This document shows, piece by piece, positions 17,047 to 25,560 of a stretch of DNA of 30,586 bases. How positions within the stretch are numbered: position 1 is the stretch's first letter; every line of letters starts with the position of its first letter. Under the pieces are notes generated by a model. It worked only from the letters and a program-made list of their open reading frames with translations, ran no database searches and was not told the DNA's origin. This DNA comes from an uncultured Verrucomicrobiota bacterium (GTDB lineage: Bacteria > Verrucomicrobiota > Verrucomicrobiae > Verrucomicrobiales > DEV007), in the NCBI GenBank assembly GCA_902591645.1, contig CACJBM010000016.1, forward strand, positions 1 to 30,586. The letters run 5' to 3'. The translations under genes and the position numbers were made by a program.

Positions 17047-17754
17047 ATGAGTCTGATGAAAGAAGTAGTTTTATTTGCTTATAATTTTCCCCACCGAAAA
17101 ACGCAGGACTTTCTTTTCCATCTTTTTGCCAGCGGAATTAAAGTGAATCATGTGTTTGCAGCCGATGCTATTAAACTTGACATTCCTCCATCAGAGACCA
17201 GAACAAAGATCCGGCATTACATCCCACTGCATCCTGCTGATGTAAGCAAGGCTATTGGGGCTGAATATCATCAGGTTCCGCATCAAGGTTCTCAGATTAA
17301 TTCATTAATTGAGAAAATAAATCCAGGAATAGGAATCATTGCGGGAGCACGTATACTTCGGGCTGATGTTATCAATAGCTTTAAGAATGGTATTATCAAT
17401 TTTCATCCTGGGTTGATTCCCGAGGTTCGCGGGTTGGATGCTTTGCTGTGGTCGATTCGAAATGATATCCCCCTAGGGGTAACATCTCATTTGATTGATG
17501 AGAAAGTGGACGCGGGAACAATTCTTGAACGACGTACTATTGATTTACAACTAGATGATACAATCTTTGATCTTTCGGAAAGATTGTATGAAATCCAGTT
17601 AAATATGTTGCCTAATGCAATTGAGCGAGCTCTGAATTCATTTGGTGAAAAGGTTAGTTGTCAATCTGGAAGATATAATCGCAAGATGAATGGTGATATG
17701 GAAAGAGAAACTATTAATATGTTACCTAAATATCTGAAACGGCAGATGGAGTAA
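17047..17754 (+). CDS. sugar N-formyltransferase
   Basis: Formyl-THF-dependent transferase of 235 residues. The catalytic Asn-His-Asp triad is visible: Asn118 and His120 in NFHPGLIPEVRG, and Asp155 in HLIDEKVDAGTIL, spaced almost as in methionyl-tRNA formyltransferase. The protein is too short for Fmt (~310) and lacks its C-terminal tRNA-binding domain; it lies in a sugar operon like VioF, FdtF and other sugar N-formyltransferases. It is placed between the 3-dehydrogenase and the aminotransferase, where WbpD-type acetyltransferases are usually found. Predicted role: formylation of the 3-amino group made by the next gene's enzyme. Start ATG 17047; a second ATG at 17056 is possible. No purine-biosynthesis genes are nearby, so PurN is unlikely. 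Confidence 0.85.
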   Translation: MSLMKEVVLFAYNFPHRKTQDFLFHLFASGIKVNHVFAADAIKLDIPPSETRTKIRHYIPLHPADVSKAIGAEYHQVPHQGSQINSLIEKINPGIGIIAGARILRADVINSFKNGIINFHPGLIPEVRGLDALLWSIRNDIPLGVTSHLIDEKVDAGTILERRTIDLQLDDTIFDLSERLYEIQLNMLPNAIERALNSFGEKVSCQSGRYNRKMNGDMERETINMLPKYLKRQME

Positions 17755-17786
17755 AACATCTTTAATTATTTTAATCTGAAAGTAGA

Positions 17787-18875
17787 GTGGACTTCATAGA
17801 TCTTAAATCGCAACAGGCAAGGATCCGGGAAGATATCGATGAGAGGATCAGAAAGGTCCTCGATCATGGACAATATATTCTGGGGCCTGAGATTGAGGAG
17901 ATGGAAGAAATGCTGTCCAATTATGTGGGAGTCAAACATTGCATTGGAGCATCTAGCGGCACGGACACTCTGCTCATTGCATTGATGGCTTTAGGGATTG
18001 GGCCCGGGGATGAAGTCATTACAGTTCCATATACTTGGATTTCAACTGTTGAGATGATTGTTCTCATTGGAGCGAAGCCTGTCCTTGTCGATATTGATGA
18101 GAGGACCATGAACATGGATCCTTCTCTAGTTGAATCAGCGATTACGGATCGGACCAAGGCAATTATGCCGGTGGGAATTTACGGGCAAACGGCTTCCATG
18201 AATGAAATTTGTACCATTGCCAAAAGGAACGGTTCGATTCCGGTCATTGAGGATGCTGCTCAATCGTTCGGCGCAACGCATCATGGAAAGAAGTCCTGTT
18301 CGCTTTCAGAAATTGGAAGCACTTCCTTTTTTCCTTCAAAGCCTCTCGGTTGTTATGGGGACGGCGGAGCCCTGTTTACTGATGACGATGATCTGGCTGA
18401 GTTGATGAAGCAGATCCGAGTCCATGGCCAAATGAAAAAGCATCATCATCCTCGTCTCGGAATCAATGGCAGGCTCGATTCGATACAGGCGGCAATTGTC
18501 ATGGCCAAGATGGCGATCTTTGATGAGGAAATAGTCAAGAGGCAGGCCGTAGCTGATTCTTATAATGCACGGTTAGAGAGGGATGGCATTGTTCTACCGC
18601 AGGTTGATACTGGAAATAGTTCAGTCTATGCGCAGTATACCATTTTATGTGATGATAGGGATGCTGTTCAAAATTCTTTGAGGGATGCTGGAATCCCGTC
18701 CGTTTCCTATTATGCGGTTCCCTTACACCTTCAACAGGTGTTTTGTGACTTGGGTCATCAGGAAGGAGACTTTCCCATCACAGAGAAAGTTTCAGAACGC
18801 TGCCTGAGCCTGCCGATGAATCCTTATCTCAAAGAAGAGGAAGTGGATCAGGTCTGTAGTGCTTTACTAGGCTAA
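17787..18875 (+). CDS. DegT/DnrJ/EryC1 aminotransferase (WbpE-like)
   Basis: PLP-dependent sugar aminotransferase of 362 residues. The PLP Lys185 is in FFPSKPLGCYGDGG; VIEDAAQSFGA supplies the cofactor-binding Asp and Gln; GQYILGPE and VGVKHCIGASSGTD are family hallmarks. The FIDLKSQQARI opening and the HHHPRLGINGRLD segment match UDP-2-acetamido-3-keto-glucuronate 3-aminotransferase (WbpE/WlbC). It would use the product of the WlbA-like enzyme and glutamate. It starts at GTG, 32 bases after the formyltransferase. Its base composition is visibly more GC-rich than the genes to its left, which may mark a different history. It converges with the next gene across only four bases. Confidence 0.9.
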   Translation: MDFIDLKSQQARIREDIDERIRKVLDHGQYILGPEIEEMEEMLSNYVGVKHCIGASSGTDTLLIALMALGIGPGDEVITVPYTWISTVEMIVLIGAKPVLVDIDERTMNMDPSLVESAITDRTKAIMPVGIYGQTASMNEICTIAKRNGSIPVIEDAAQSFGATHHGKKSCSLSEIGSTSFFPSKPLGCYGDGGALFTDDDDLAELMKQIRVHGQMKKHHHPRLGINGRLDSIQAAIVMAKMAIFDEEIVKRQAVADSYNARLERDGIVLPQVDTGNSSVYAQYTILCDDRDAVQNSLRDAGIPSVSYYAVPLHLQQVFCDLGHQEGDFPITEKVSERCLSLPMNPYLKEEEVDQVCSALLG

Positions 18876-18879
18876 AATG

Positions 18880-20298
18880 CTATTCGGGCCTTTGGGCTGC
18901 GCGGGCTCCTAAATTTTCCAAGCGGAAAAATTGATTCCTTTTATTGGCCATTTCTATGGTGAGGGTCGTTTGATTTCCTTGGGAGAACACTGTATCAGCG
19001 GTGGCGCTAGTCCAAGTCCTAAGATCCTCAGAATAAGAGATCATATAAAATGAGCTCGGCTCTGAGTCCCAGGTAATCTCTATTTTTCCGGTTCCTTTGA
19101 GGTGTTTGATCTGAGTGATTCGGGTAGGTTCTGGGCTCTTAGGTGAATTTTCAATTGTAACTTTTATTTCACTGTCGATGAATTCAATTTTTTGAGATTC
19201 ACTTGAGAAACGGACGGAGAAAAATTCATTCTCTTCGTTCAAGAAATCGTCAACGATTGGAATTTCTAGATTTGCACTGACCTGACCTGCTGGAATTATC
19301 AGTACAGATTTAGAGCTTTCGTAGTCCAGTCCGGCCAGCGCTGAACCGTCCACGGTTTCGTAATTTATGATGATGTCATTTTCGATGGGATCACAGATCG
19401 TTGCCGTAATGATCGCAGATTGATTAGATTCCGATACGGTCTTATTTTCAATGCCCACGTAAACGGAATCATCGGTACTGAGTGCATAATTATCAAAGGC
19501 CATGTAGTTACTGCCGAAACCCGTCACGATTCCGTTCTCGTGAACCTTCGCGTCTGTCATGATCCAGTTTGCCGCTACGCCCGTCACTCGATGAGTGCTA
19601 CAAGCGGGGAGATCGAGAACTGCAAAGTTAATTTCTGAAACTGCGTTCGATAGTTTAGCTGAGACTGACACATGATTTCCATTGGGGATCATCAATACTT
19701 CGAGTTCATAGAGTTGCCGGATGTTGATTAGGTTTTGCTCTTCCAAATTGACCTCGACTCCATTTTCATTGAGGGCGGTAACTTTTCTTAATTCAGGATC
19801 ATCCTCCGTGGGTTCGAAGGCAATCGAGAACATAGGAAGATTAGTGTCATCGAGGAAGGTCCAGGCGAACGTGTCCGACTCGGAATAAATTCCATTCGAA
19901 TCTGAAGGTTGAATGAGAATGGAGACGGTGAATTTTAGTGTGGCTCCGAGGCCGTTGATTTCGGGCCAGAGCATCACGTTAGTTTTCCCGGGAGGGTACG
20001 CTGCACGGTACGGGCCACCAATGTATGCGGCTCTGGATGTCGCCCCATCCGGGAGCACGAGTCTGGTCAGTCCGTCCGACTCTCCGGCCGGTTCTCCGCG
20101 CCCTTTAGGATCGTTGGTTATCCAGCCGTCCTGACCAGTGAGTGCTAGGCCGGGATTTAATGAATCAAAGTTCGTGGAGTAAACATCGATTGTTTGCGCT
20201 TTTACGATTTCAATGTGATTAGAAAAGCCAAGGATTAGGAGCGTCAGGAGAAGATGATTTAAGCAATGTCGCATCAATTTTATAGCAAACGGTAACAT
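18880..20298 (-). CDS. secreted protein with Calx-beta domain
   Basis: Predicted extracellular protein of 472 residues. A signal peptide lies near the N-terminus, ending about VKA-QT; a second Met at base 20274 gives a more standard signal and may be the true start. Residues ~35-275 form a beta-rich module opening with TNFDSLNPGLALTGQDGW and closing with YMAFDNYALS. Residues ~285-385 are a Calx-beta domain (SALAGLDY, IPAGQ, IVDDFLNEENEFFSVRF), a fold that often binds calcium. The last ~85 residues carry a YSEDLRTW...FFRLE module common at the C-termini of verrucomicrobial and planctomycetal secreted proteins. Likely a cell-surface or matrix protein. No catalytic motif is seen. Confidence 0.75.
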   Translation of the reverse strand: MLPFAIKLMRHCLNHLLLTLLILGFSNHIEIVKAQTIDVYSTNFDSLNPGLALTGQDGWITNDPKGRGEPAGESDGLTRLVLPDGATSRAAYIGGPYRAAYPPGKTNVMLWPEINGLGATLKFTVSILIQPSDSNGIYSESDTFAWTFLDDTNLPMFSIAFEPTEDDPELRKVTALNENGVEVNLEEQNLINIRQLYELEVLMIPNGNHVSVSAKLSNAVSEINFAVLDLPACSTHRVTGVAANWIMTDAKVHENGIVTGFGSNYMAFDNYALSTDDSVYVGIENKTVSESNQSAIITATICDPIENDIIINYETVDGSALAGLDYESSKSVLIIPAGQVSANLEIPIVDDFLNEENEFFSVRFSSESQKIEFIDSEIKVTIENSPKSPEPTRITQIKHLKGTGKIEITWDSEPSSFYMISYSEDLRTWTSATADTVFSQGNQTTLTIEMANKRNQFFRLENLGARAAQRPE

Positions 20299-20425
20299 CT
20301 ATTTTAGCTAGAGAGGCTATATTTATACCAAGTATTGAGGTATTTTATTTTTTATTGTATAAATTATATGTATTTGAATCTTGTTAGGTATAAAGGAGAT
20401 ACGTCGAAATATTGTTCCTAAATTA

Positions 20426-20450
20426 AAAATGCCTATTTTTTAAGCATTTT
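20426..20450. repeat. inverted repeat upstream of the secreted-protein genes
   Basis: AAAATGC (20426-20432) and GCATTTT (20444-20450) form a 7-base stem with an 11-base loop, inside the 221-base space between the divergent Calx-beta and Thr/Ala-rich genes. No gene ends here, so it is not an expected terminator. The space is otherwise very AT-rich and holds no gene. Confidence 0.3.
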
Positions 20451-20485
20451 AAGACTAGACAAAGTATTATAAAAACGTAAACTAG

Positions 20486-20497
20486 GATATTAATATC
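20486..20497. promoter_or_regulatory. 12-base perfect palindrome, possible operator
   Basis: GATATTAATATC reads the same on both strands and sits 23 bases before the ATG of the Thr/Ala-rich protein gene. Such a place suits a repressor site near the transcription start, but AT-rich DNA makes chance palindromes common. Confidence 0.25.
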
Positions 20498-20519
20498 TCT
20501 CACAACATTTTTTAATTTA

Positions 20520-21062
20520 ATGAATAGAATTTCTATAGGAATAATCAGTGTCTTTGTTTTGCTATTCTGCGTCCAAGCAGAGGCACAAACATTTAGAACC
20601 TTCCAGACAACGACTCAGGAAATTACTTATACTGAAAGGACCCTCACTAATGGTACTAAGGTCGTTGAAACAGTCATCAATACGGTGATTGTTGATTTGA
20701 CTCCGAACCCGGTAACTGCTGAGAGCACGACTGAGACGGACGAGACTAATGAGACATTGTTTTTGACTCAGGCCGCGGCCACTGCACTTCAGACTGCGAT
20801 TGCAACTGCTGAGGCTGAAGCGACCGCGAGTGACACTGTCATTGCTGAGACCGTTGCCGCAGAAGTAGATAATACGGACAAGGCGAAGGATACCAGTGGT
20901 TCTGTTCTTGAAAGTATTAGTTATGTGACAATAACTGACGGACAAGTTGCATTTAATACAAGTGATGCTGGGACCGTTGCCGAAGCGACAGTAACGACCG
21001 CAGCGAGAGCTGAGTTTGATACTGTCGTTGAAACAGTTAAAGCCATTGTATCACAAAATTAG
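20520..21062 (+). CDS. secreted Thr/Ala/Glu-rich protein of unknown family
   Basis: I do not recognise this 180-residue protein. It has a clean signal peptide (MNR, hydrophobic core, AEA-QT cleavage near residue 22). The mature part is unusually rich in Thr, Ala, Glu and Val and almost free of aromatic residues and Cys. A first section (~23-60) has alternating TTTQEITYTE-like strands. A middle section (~80-115) is a low-complexity Ala/Thr/Glu stretch likely to be helical. The last ~45 residues resemble the second half of the middle in composition. It lies 12 bases before the PEP-CTERM gene, so the two are probably co-expressed and exported together. Possible roles are a matrix or fibre protein, or a glycosylated surface protein; neither is shown. 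Confidence 0.7.
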   Translation: MNRISIGIISVFVLLFCVQAEAQTFRTFQTTTQEITYTERTLTNGTKVVETVINTVIVDLTPNPVTAESTTETDETNETLFLTQAAATALQTAIATAEAEATASDTVIAETVAAEVDNTDKAKDTSGSVLESISYVTITDGQVAFNTSDAGTVAEATVTTAARAEFDTVVETVKAIVSQN

Positions 21063-21074
21063 AAAATCAAAAAA

Positions 21075-21890
21075 GTGAACATTCGTACTATCATTGCATT
21101 AGTTGCATCAGTGAGCCTCAGTGAGGCAGCCACGATTGATTTTGATTCAGCGGCCTACGCGATACCATCAGGACAACTGGTTGGGAACGCGAATGGCGTG
21201 GACGGCTGGGAAGTTTCATCCGGTGGTACCAATTCGTTTCTCGGATTTGTGGTTCCATCACCTGGCATCGGCACATCGCAGGCACTTGGTTTTGGACCCA
21301 AGTGGGTATTACCAGAAGAAGCATCCATGAACATAAAGAAGGATGTGAATTTTGCTCTGACCGGAAATCCGACAGGTGTCGCTTCATTTGGTAATCATGC
21401 TACTGGAACTTTCACTGCTGATGTTTTGGTTAACCAACCGAACCTAGCAGCCGGTAACGATGTTTTTGGTATTTCACTCTATGGTGATGCCGGCAATGAG
21501 ACGATCAGCTTCACTTTTGACCCGGGAAATACTGTTTCGGGACTTGCCGGTGATCTAGGAGTGGGTGGCCTCTTTAATGCTTATTACAACTCTCAGTACC
21601 AGTTTAAGGTCTCATTTACTGGGACCAACGGTGATTTTCAGACCTATGCGGCAAGTCTGATTGATGGTAATGGAGGGACTATCACCAAATATGGTCAGCT
21701 AACTTCAACTGAAATAACAAGTATAGGCCTCACGTATGCTTTGGCTGACTCTTCAGCGGCGCTTTCAACGGCTTCGGACGGGTACATTATCATGGATAAT
21801 GCAGTGTTCTCGACCACGATTCCTGAGCCTAGCACTTCTCTTCTCTCCTTAATAGGGGCAGGCCTTCTGATTCTCAGAAGGAAAAGATAA
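21075..21890 (+). CDS. PEP-CTERM sorting domain protein
   Basis: Secreted protein of 271 residues with a short signal peptide (cleavage near SEA-AT), a ~220-residue beta-rich body, and a C-terminal PEP-CTERM tail: IPEPS, a hydrophobic helix (LLSLIGAGLLIL) and a basic RRKR end. Such tails are processed by an exosortase, and carriers occur in bacteria that make extracellular polysaccharide. The body begins with an FDS...GVDGW stretch and ends with a YIIMDNAVFS strand, like the Calx-beta protein on the other strand. GTG start. Five bases separate its stop from the convergent O-antigen ligase-family gene. Confidence 0.88.
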   Translation: MNIRTIIALVASVSLSEAATIDFDSAAYAIPSGQLVGNANGVDGWEVSSGGTNSFLGFVVPSPGIGTSQALGFGPKWVLPEEASMNIKKDVNFALTGNPTGVASFGNHATGTFTADVLVNQPNLAAGNDVFGISLYGDAGNETISFTFDPGNTVSGLAGDLGVGGLFNAYYNSQYQFKVSFTGTNGDFQTYAASLIDGNGGTITKYGQLTSTEITSIGLTYALADSSAALSTASDGYIIMDNAVFSTTIPEPSTSLLSLIGAGLLILRRKR

Positions 21891-21895
21891 GTAAC

Positions 21896-24082
21896 TCATT
21901 TGTTTGGTGTGTAAATCTTTGCGGTTTCAGGTGAGATTCTTATCCAGCTGTCAATTAGTTGAAGCTTAGTTTTTTCTGGGAGATTTTTGTCATTCATAAT
22001 AAGTGGCATTTGTTTTGCTAAATTCTTATCACCTGCAATTTCCATCCACATTTCAAGATAATCAGGATTCTTTTTTTCTAGCGCGATTTGACTGACTTGA
22101 TTCAAGAGAACTGGATGTAATTTTGATTGATCCAATATGTTTTTCCAGAGAGATATAGAGAAGTTAGATTTCATTGGAGAGTTTGAATCTATTCTTTCAG
22201 CACGCAATAATCCATCAAACCATAACTTTATTGTTTCATCTGGATCGATATATATCCAGCAATTGGCTTGTCTTATTGGCAAATATGACCAGATTGGATC
22301 TAAGAAACTTTCTATTTTAAATAATTCTTTAACAGTACTATCAGTCCCGGAAAGTTGAGTTAGAATTTTTCCATGAACAAAATGAAGTGTTGGGTCGAGA
22401 GGGGTAAGCGAAGAGCTTTTTTCTAATTTAGCGATGGTGCTATTAAAAGATTTCATTTTGTCAATCCCTTCAAAATGATGGCTCTCATTGATGTTTCTAT
22501 TAACACTTTCTAATGTTTTTACAACATTTGCTACGGGTGTTGGTTTCTTTGTAATCCATTCAGAAGCAATTAACCATAATCCTCCTAAAAATATACTCAT
22601 TCCCAAACAACAAAAAATCAGTTTGTTGAAATGTGAAATTTTTTGAGAATCATGTTGAGGTTTATAAGTGATTGCCAAAAGCATCATTCCTGACAAAATA
22701 ATAGTGATTTTTTGTGCAGGTACATCAAAAAAACTGTTAACAAATATACAACCAGATGCACAAAGACATGAAGCAATAATAATTCTGGATCTGGAGTGTA
22801 GATTAAAAACAATTGTTTTAAAGAAAAGTAGGAGAATTAGCAAAAGCAATGTAATTGCGCTTAACCATCCGCCTTCGGATAAAAGATCCAGCCAATTACT
22901 TTCAGGATGTAATGTGTGGCGGTCATTGATAAACATTTTCCTATATTGAGGAAAGATGTATTCGAATGTGGTTAAGCCTGTTCCAGTCCATGGCTCATTT
23001 GCAATCATGGAAATGGTATCTCTATATATATTGCTTTTGATTTTTAATGCGTATTTCTCGTTTTTTTCATAATTAATTTTCGACGATTCAGAATTATAGG
23101 CTTTTGGCTTAAGCTGTAGGAATGATGTGATTTCTCTTTTTGTTTTTGAATTTGATGATAGGAAAACAAGAAAAGTCAAAATAATCAATAATGTGAAAGA
23201 AATTATCATCTTAAAGGAACGATGTTTTTTTCCCAAAGAAATGAACCAGATCGAGTTCACAATAAATATCATGAACCATGAGGCTTTTGAATTTGTGTAA
23301 TGTAGAGAGGCCCAAAGAATTATTATCAATGTACCTGAGCAGATAAATGCTTGTATGTTCTTCTTTTTAATAATCAAAAGTACCATTGTGCCGAGGTTAC
23401 TTACTGAGGCTAGTGCCACTAAAGTTCCTGTGTGATTTGGATTAGGGAAAAACCCAAAAGTTTGATGATTGTTCCACATCCATTGTATTTTGAATTTATA
23501 AAAAAGGATTGAAATTCCTACATAAGAGCCCAATGCAATACAGAACCAAAACATGACTTTACATAAATCATTTCTTGTCAATTTGTGTCCGTAGAAAGTT
23601 AAACCAACTATTATTATTGATGTTATAAGGAGAATGGATTGGAATGTTTGTGCCGGATGAGGAGATATTAAATTTCCTGTATCTAAACCCAGTAATTCAA
23701 GCTCAGTACGCCATGATTGAGATTTCACCCAGTTTTTTGGTAGAAGAGATAATGAACATCCCAAAATAAATAGTACAGCTCCCCCAACGATCCATTTTGG
23801 TACTTTGTACTGGGGAGGCAAGATAACTATTAGTGTACCAAGTGCTGCAAAAAGGATGCCATGTATGCCTTGTTTCGGACCATTTGATAACAGTAGTCCT
23901 AAGAAAATTATGAATATAATACCTGAAAAAAAATAAAATGAGGCTTTTTGTTCGGCAATTGTACTTTTGGCAAGTGCAGATTTATTTTGTTTTCTTTTTT
24001 TTACTCGGTTTAACTTAGACCCTTTTAACTCTATTTTGTTCTTATTTTTTATTTTTGGATCGGAATCAGACAAGGTGGGCAT
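21896..24082 (-). CDS. large O-antigen ligase/polymerase family protein with soluble C-terminal domain
   Basis: Membrane protein of 728 residues. A Lys-rich cytoplasmic N-terminus (~1-45) is followed by about a dozen hydrophobic segments. The Wzy_C family marks are FPNPNHTGTLVALAS in the middle and a periplasmic-loop HPESNWLDLLSEGGW before the last helices. The final ~210 residues are a soluble, helix-rich, probably TPR-like periplasmic domain. It may ligate or polymerise glycan on the periplasmic side, with the soluble tail positioning the acceptor. I chose the ATG at 24082 over a TTG two codons upstream. It is the third gene of a minus-strand unit after UDP-xylose synthase and UDP-glucose dehydrogenase. 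Its role relative to the 408-residue family member at 6816-8042 is not clear. Confidence 0.8.
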   Translation of the reverse strand: MPTLSDSDPKIKNKNKIELKGSKLNRVKKRKQNKSALAKSTIAEQKASFYFFSGIIFIIFLGLLLSNGPKQGIHGILFAALGTLIVILPPQYKVPKWIVGGAVLFILGCSLSLLPKNWVKSQSWRTELELLGLDTGNLISPHPAQTFQSILLITSIIIVGLTFYGHKLTRNDLCKVMFWFCIALGSYVGISILFYKFKIQWMWNNHQTFGFFPNPNHTGTLVALASVSNLGTMVLLIIKKKNIQAFICSGTLIIILWASLHYTNSKASWFMIFIVNSIWFISLGKKHRSFKMIISFTLLIILTFLVFLSSNSKTKREITSFLQLKPKAYNSESSKINYEKNEKYALKIKSNIYRDTISMIANEPWTGTGLTTFEYIFPQYRKMFINDRHTLHPESNWLDLLSEGGWLSAITLLLLILLLFFKTIVFNLHSRSRIIIASCLCASGCIFVNSFFDVPAQKITIILSGMMLLAITYKPQHDSQKISHFNKLIFCCLGMSIFLGGLWLIASEWITKKPTPVANVVKTLESVNRNINESHHFEGIDKMKSFNSTIAKLEKSSSLTPLDPTLHFVHGKILTQLSGTDSTVKELFKIESFLDPIWSYLPIRQANCWIYIDPDETIKLWFDGLLRAERIDSNSPMKSNFSISLWKNILDQSKLHPVLLNQVSQIALEKKNPDYLEMWMEIAGDKNLAKQMPLIMNDKNLPEKTKLQLIDSWIRISPETAKIYTPNK

Positions 24083-24118
24083 TTTCAAATTATTTAAAAG
24101 TATACCTAGATCTAGCAG

Positions 24119-25495
24119 TCAATATTTTTCCCCGATAGACCTTACGTTAAATCCAATTTCAAATAATTTATTATGATCAAGGATATTACGACCATCAAAT
24201 ATCCACGCTGGCTTCTTCATTACTTGGTAGACTTCTGAGTAATTGATACTTTTAAATTCATCCCATTCAGTTAGCACGACAATTGCCTGAGCATTCTCAA
24301 AGGTTTTATTGAGGTCTGAACAAATAATGATGTTGGGGTTTTCTTCGTCCGTTTCTAAGTCATCGTAAATTTTATTTGATTCGACTTTTGGATCATAGAT
24401 TTTCAGCGTTGCTTTTTCTTCAAGGAGACGCTTGCAAACATCAATGGCTGGTGATTTGCGTGTATCATTGGTGTCTTTTTTAAAAGCAAAACCTAAGATT
24501 GAAATGACTTTGTCGTTAATAGTATTAAAAAATGAATCAACGATTTGATCTGCGAACCGTTGTTTTTGCCAATCATTCATCTGCAATACAGATTCCCAGT
24601 ACTGGGCAGGTTCGGGTAGCCCGAAGTGTTCGCATAAATAAACGAGATTTAATATATCTTTTTCGAAGCATGATCCCCCAAACCCTATGGATGCTTTCAG
24701 AAATTTTGGACCAATTCTAGAATCTGAACCGATAGCCCTTGCTACTTCATCCACGTTCGCTCCAGTCTTCTCACAAAGAGCTGAGATGCTATTGATCGAA
24801 GATACTCTCTGAGCCAAGAAAGCGTTCGCTACAAGTTTTGATAGTTCGGATGACCAGAGATTTGTTTTGATGATTCTTTCTTCAGGGATCCAGTGATTAT
24901 AAATATCAGCTAATTGATTGATTGCTTCTAGGCCGCCTGGGGTCTGTTCTCCTCCTATCAGAATCCTGTCAGGACTTTCGAGGTCCGAAATGGCAGTCCC
25001 TTCTGCCAAGAATTCCGGGTTCGATAAGACTTCGTGGTGATGCTCGGTGTTACTTGCATCGAAAACTGCCCTGATCGCTTCGGCAGTTCGGACAGGAATT
25101 GTGCTCTTCTCCACGACAATTTTAGGCTCTTCGGCATTCTCTGCAATGGTCCTTGAAACGGCCTCGACATAACACAAGTCCGCGGCCCGGTGAGCTCCCT
25201 GACCATAAGTCTTAGTTGGAGTGTTTACCGAAATAAAGATAATGTCTGCTTCTCTGATTGCCTTTTCTGTTTCAGTGGAAAAGAAAAGATTACGTCCCCG
25301 CGCTTCAGTTACCAGATCCGAAAGCCCGGGTTCATAGATGGGCAATTTTTCTGAGTTCCACTCAGCAATTCTTTGTTCATTGATATCAACGACATCGATT
25401 CGAATGTCCGGGCACTTATTGGCAATCATTGCCATGGTTGGTCCGCCGACGTAACCGGCACCAACGCAGCATATCTTATGTATTTTAGTTGCCAT
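24119..25495 (-). CDS. ugd: UDP-glucose 6-dehydrogenase (animal-like type)
   Basis: Oxidises UDP-glucose to UDP-glucuronate with two NAD. The Rossmann motif is GAGYVGG near residues 11-17; catalytic Cys276 is in FGGSCFEKD, at the same number as in the human enzyme. [28 protein letters not shown] and FLAEGTAI, with a total of 458 residues, are the pattern of the eukaryote-like class, longer than the ~390-residue bacterial Ugd. It feeds both UDP-xylose synthase (next gene upstream in the unit) and the UDP-glucuronate 4-epimerase at 9359-10423. The 5' part of the gene is markedly more GC-rich than the 3' part. Confidence 0.95.
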   Translation of the reverse strand: MATKIHKICCVGAGYVGGPTMAMIANKCPDIRIDVVDINEQRIAEWNSEKLPIYEPGLSDLVTEARGRNLFFSTETEKAIREADIIFISVNTPTKTYGQGAHRAADLCYVEAVSRTIAENAEEPKIVVEKSTIPVRTAEAIRAVFDASNTEHHHEVLSNPEFLAEGTAISDLESPDRILIGGEQTPGGLEAINQLADIYNHWIPEERIIKTNLWSSELSKLVANAFLAQRVSSINSISALCEKTGANVDEVARAIGSDSRIGPKFLKASIGFGGSCFEKDILNLVYLCEHFGLPEPAQYWESVLQMNDWQKQRFADQIVDSFFNTINDKVISILGFAFKKDTNDTRKSPAIDVCKRLLEEKATLKIYDPKVESNKIYDDLETDEENPNIIICSDLNKTFENAQAIVVLTEWDEFKSINYSEVYQVMKKPAWIFDGRNILDHNKLFEIGFNVRSIGEKY

Positions 25496-25560
25496 TCCTT
25501 TGATGGAAACGGATAAAGTGATTGGGTTATATGATTAATTACATGCGAATTGAATGATTC

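Noticed and set aside
17047..17754. Methionyl-tRNA formyltransferase or PurN
   Set aside because: Too short for Fmt with no C-terminal tRNA-binding domain, and no def or purine genes nearby; it is enclosed by diamino-sugar genes.
20562..20945. 127-codon open frame on the minus strand opposite the Thr/Ala-rich gene
   Set aside because: Its Cys/Ser/Arg-rich composition is what the complement of a Thr/Ala-rich gene gives. The plus-strand frame has a signal peptide and operon context; this one has neither.
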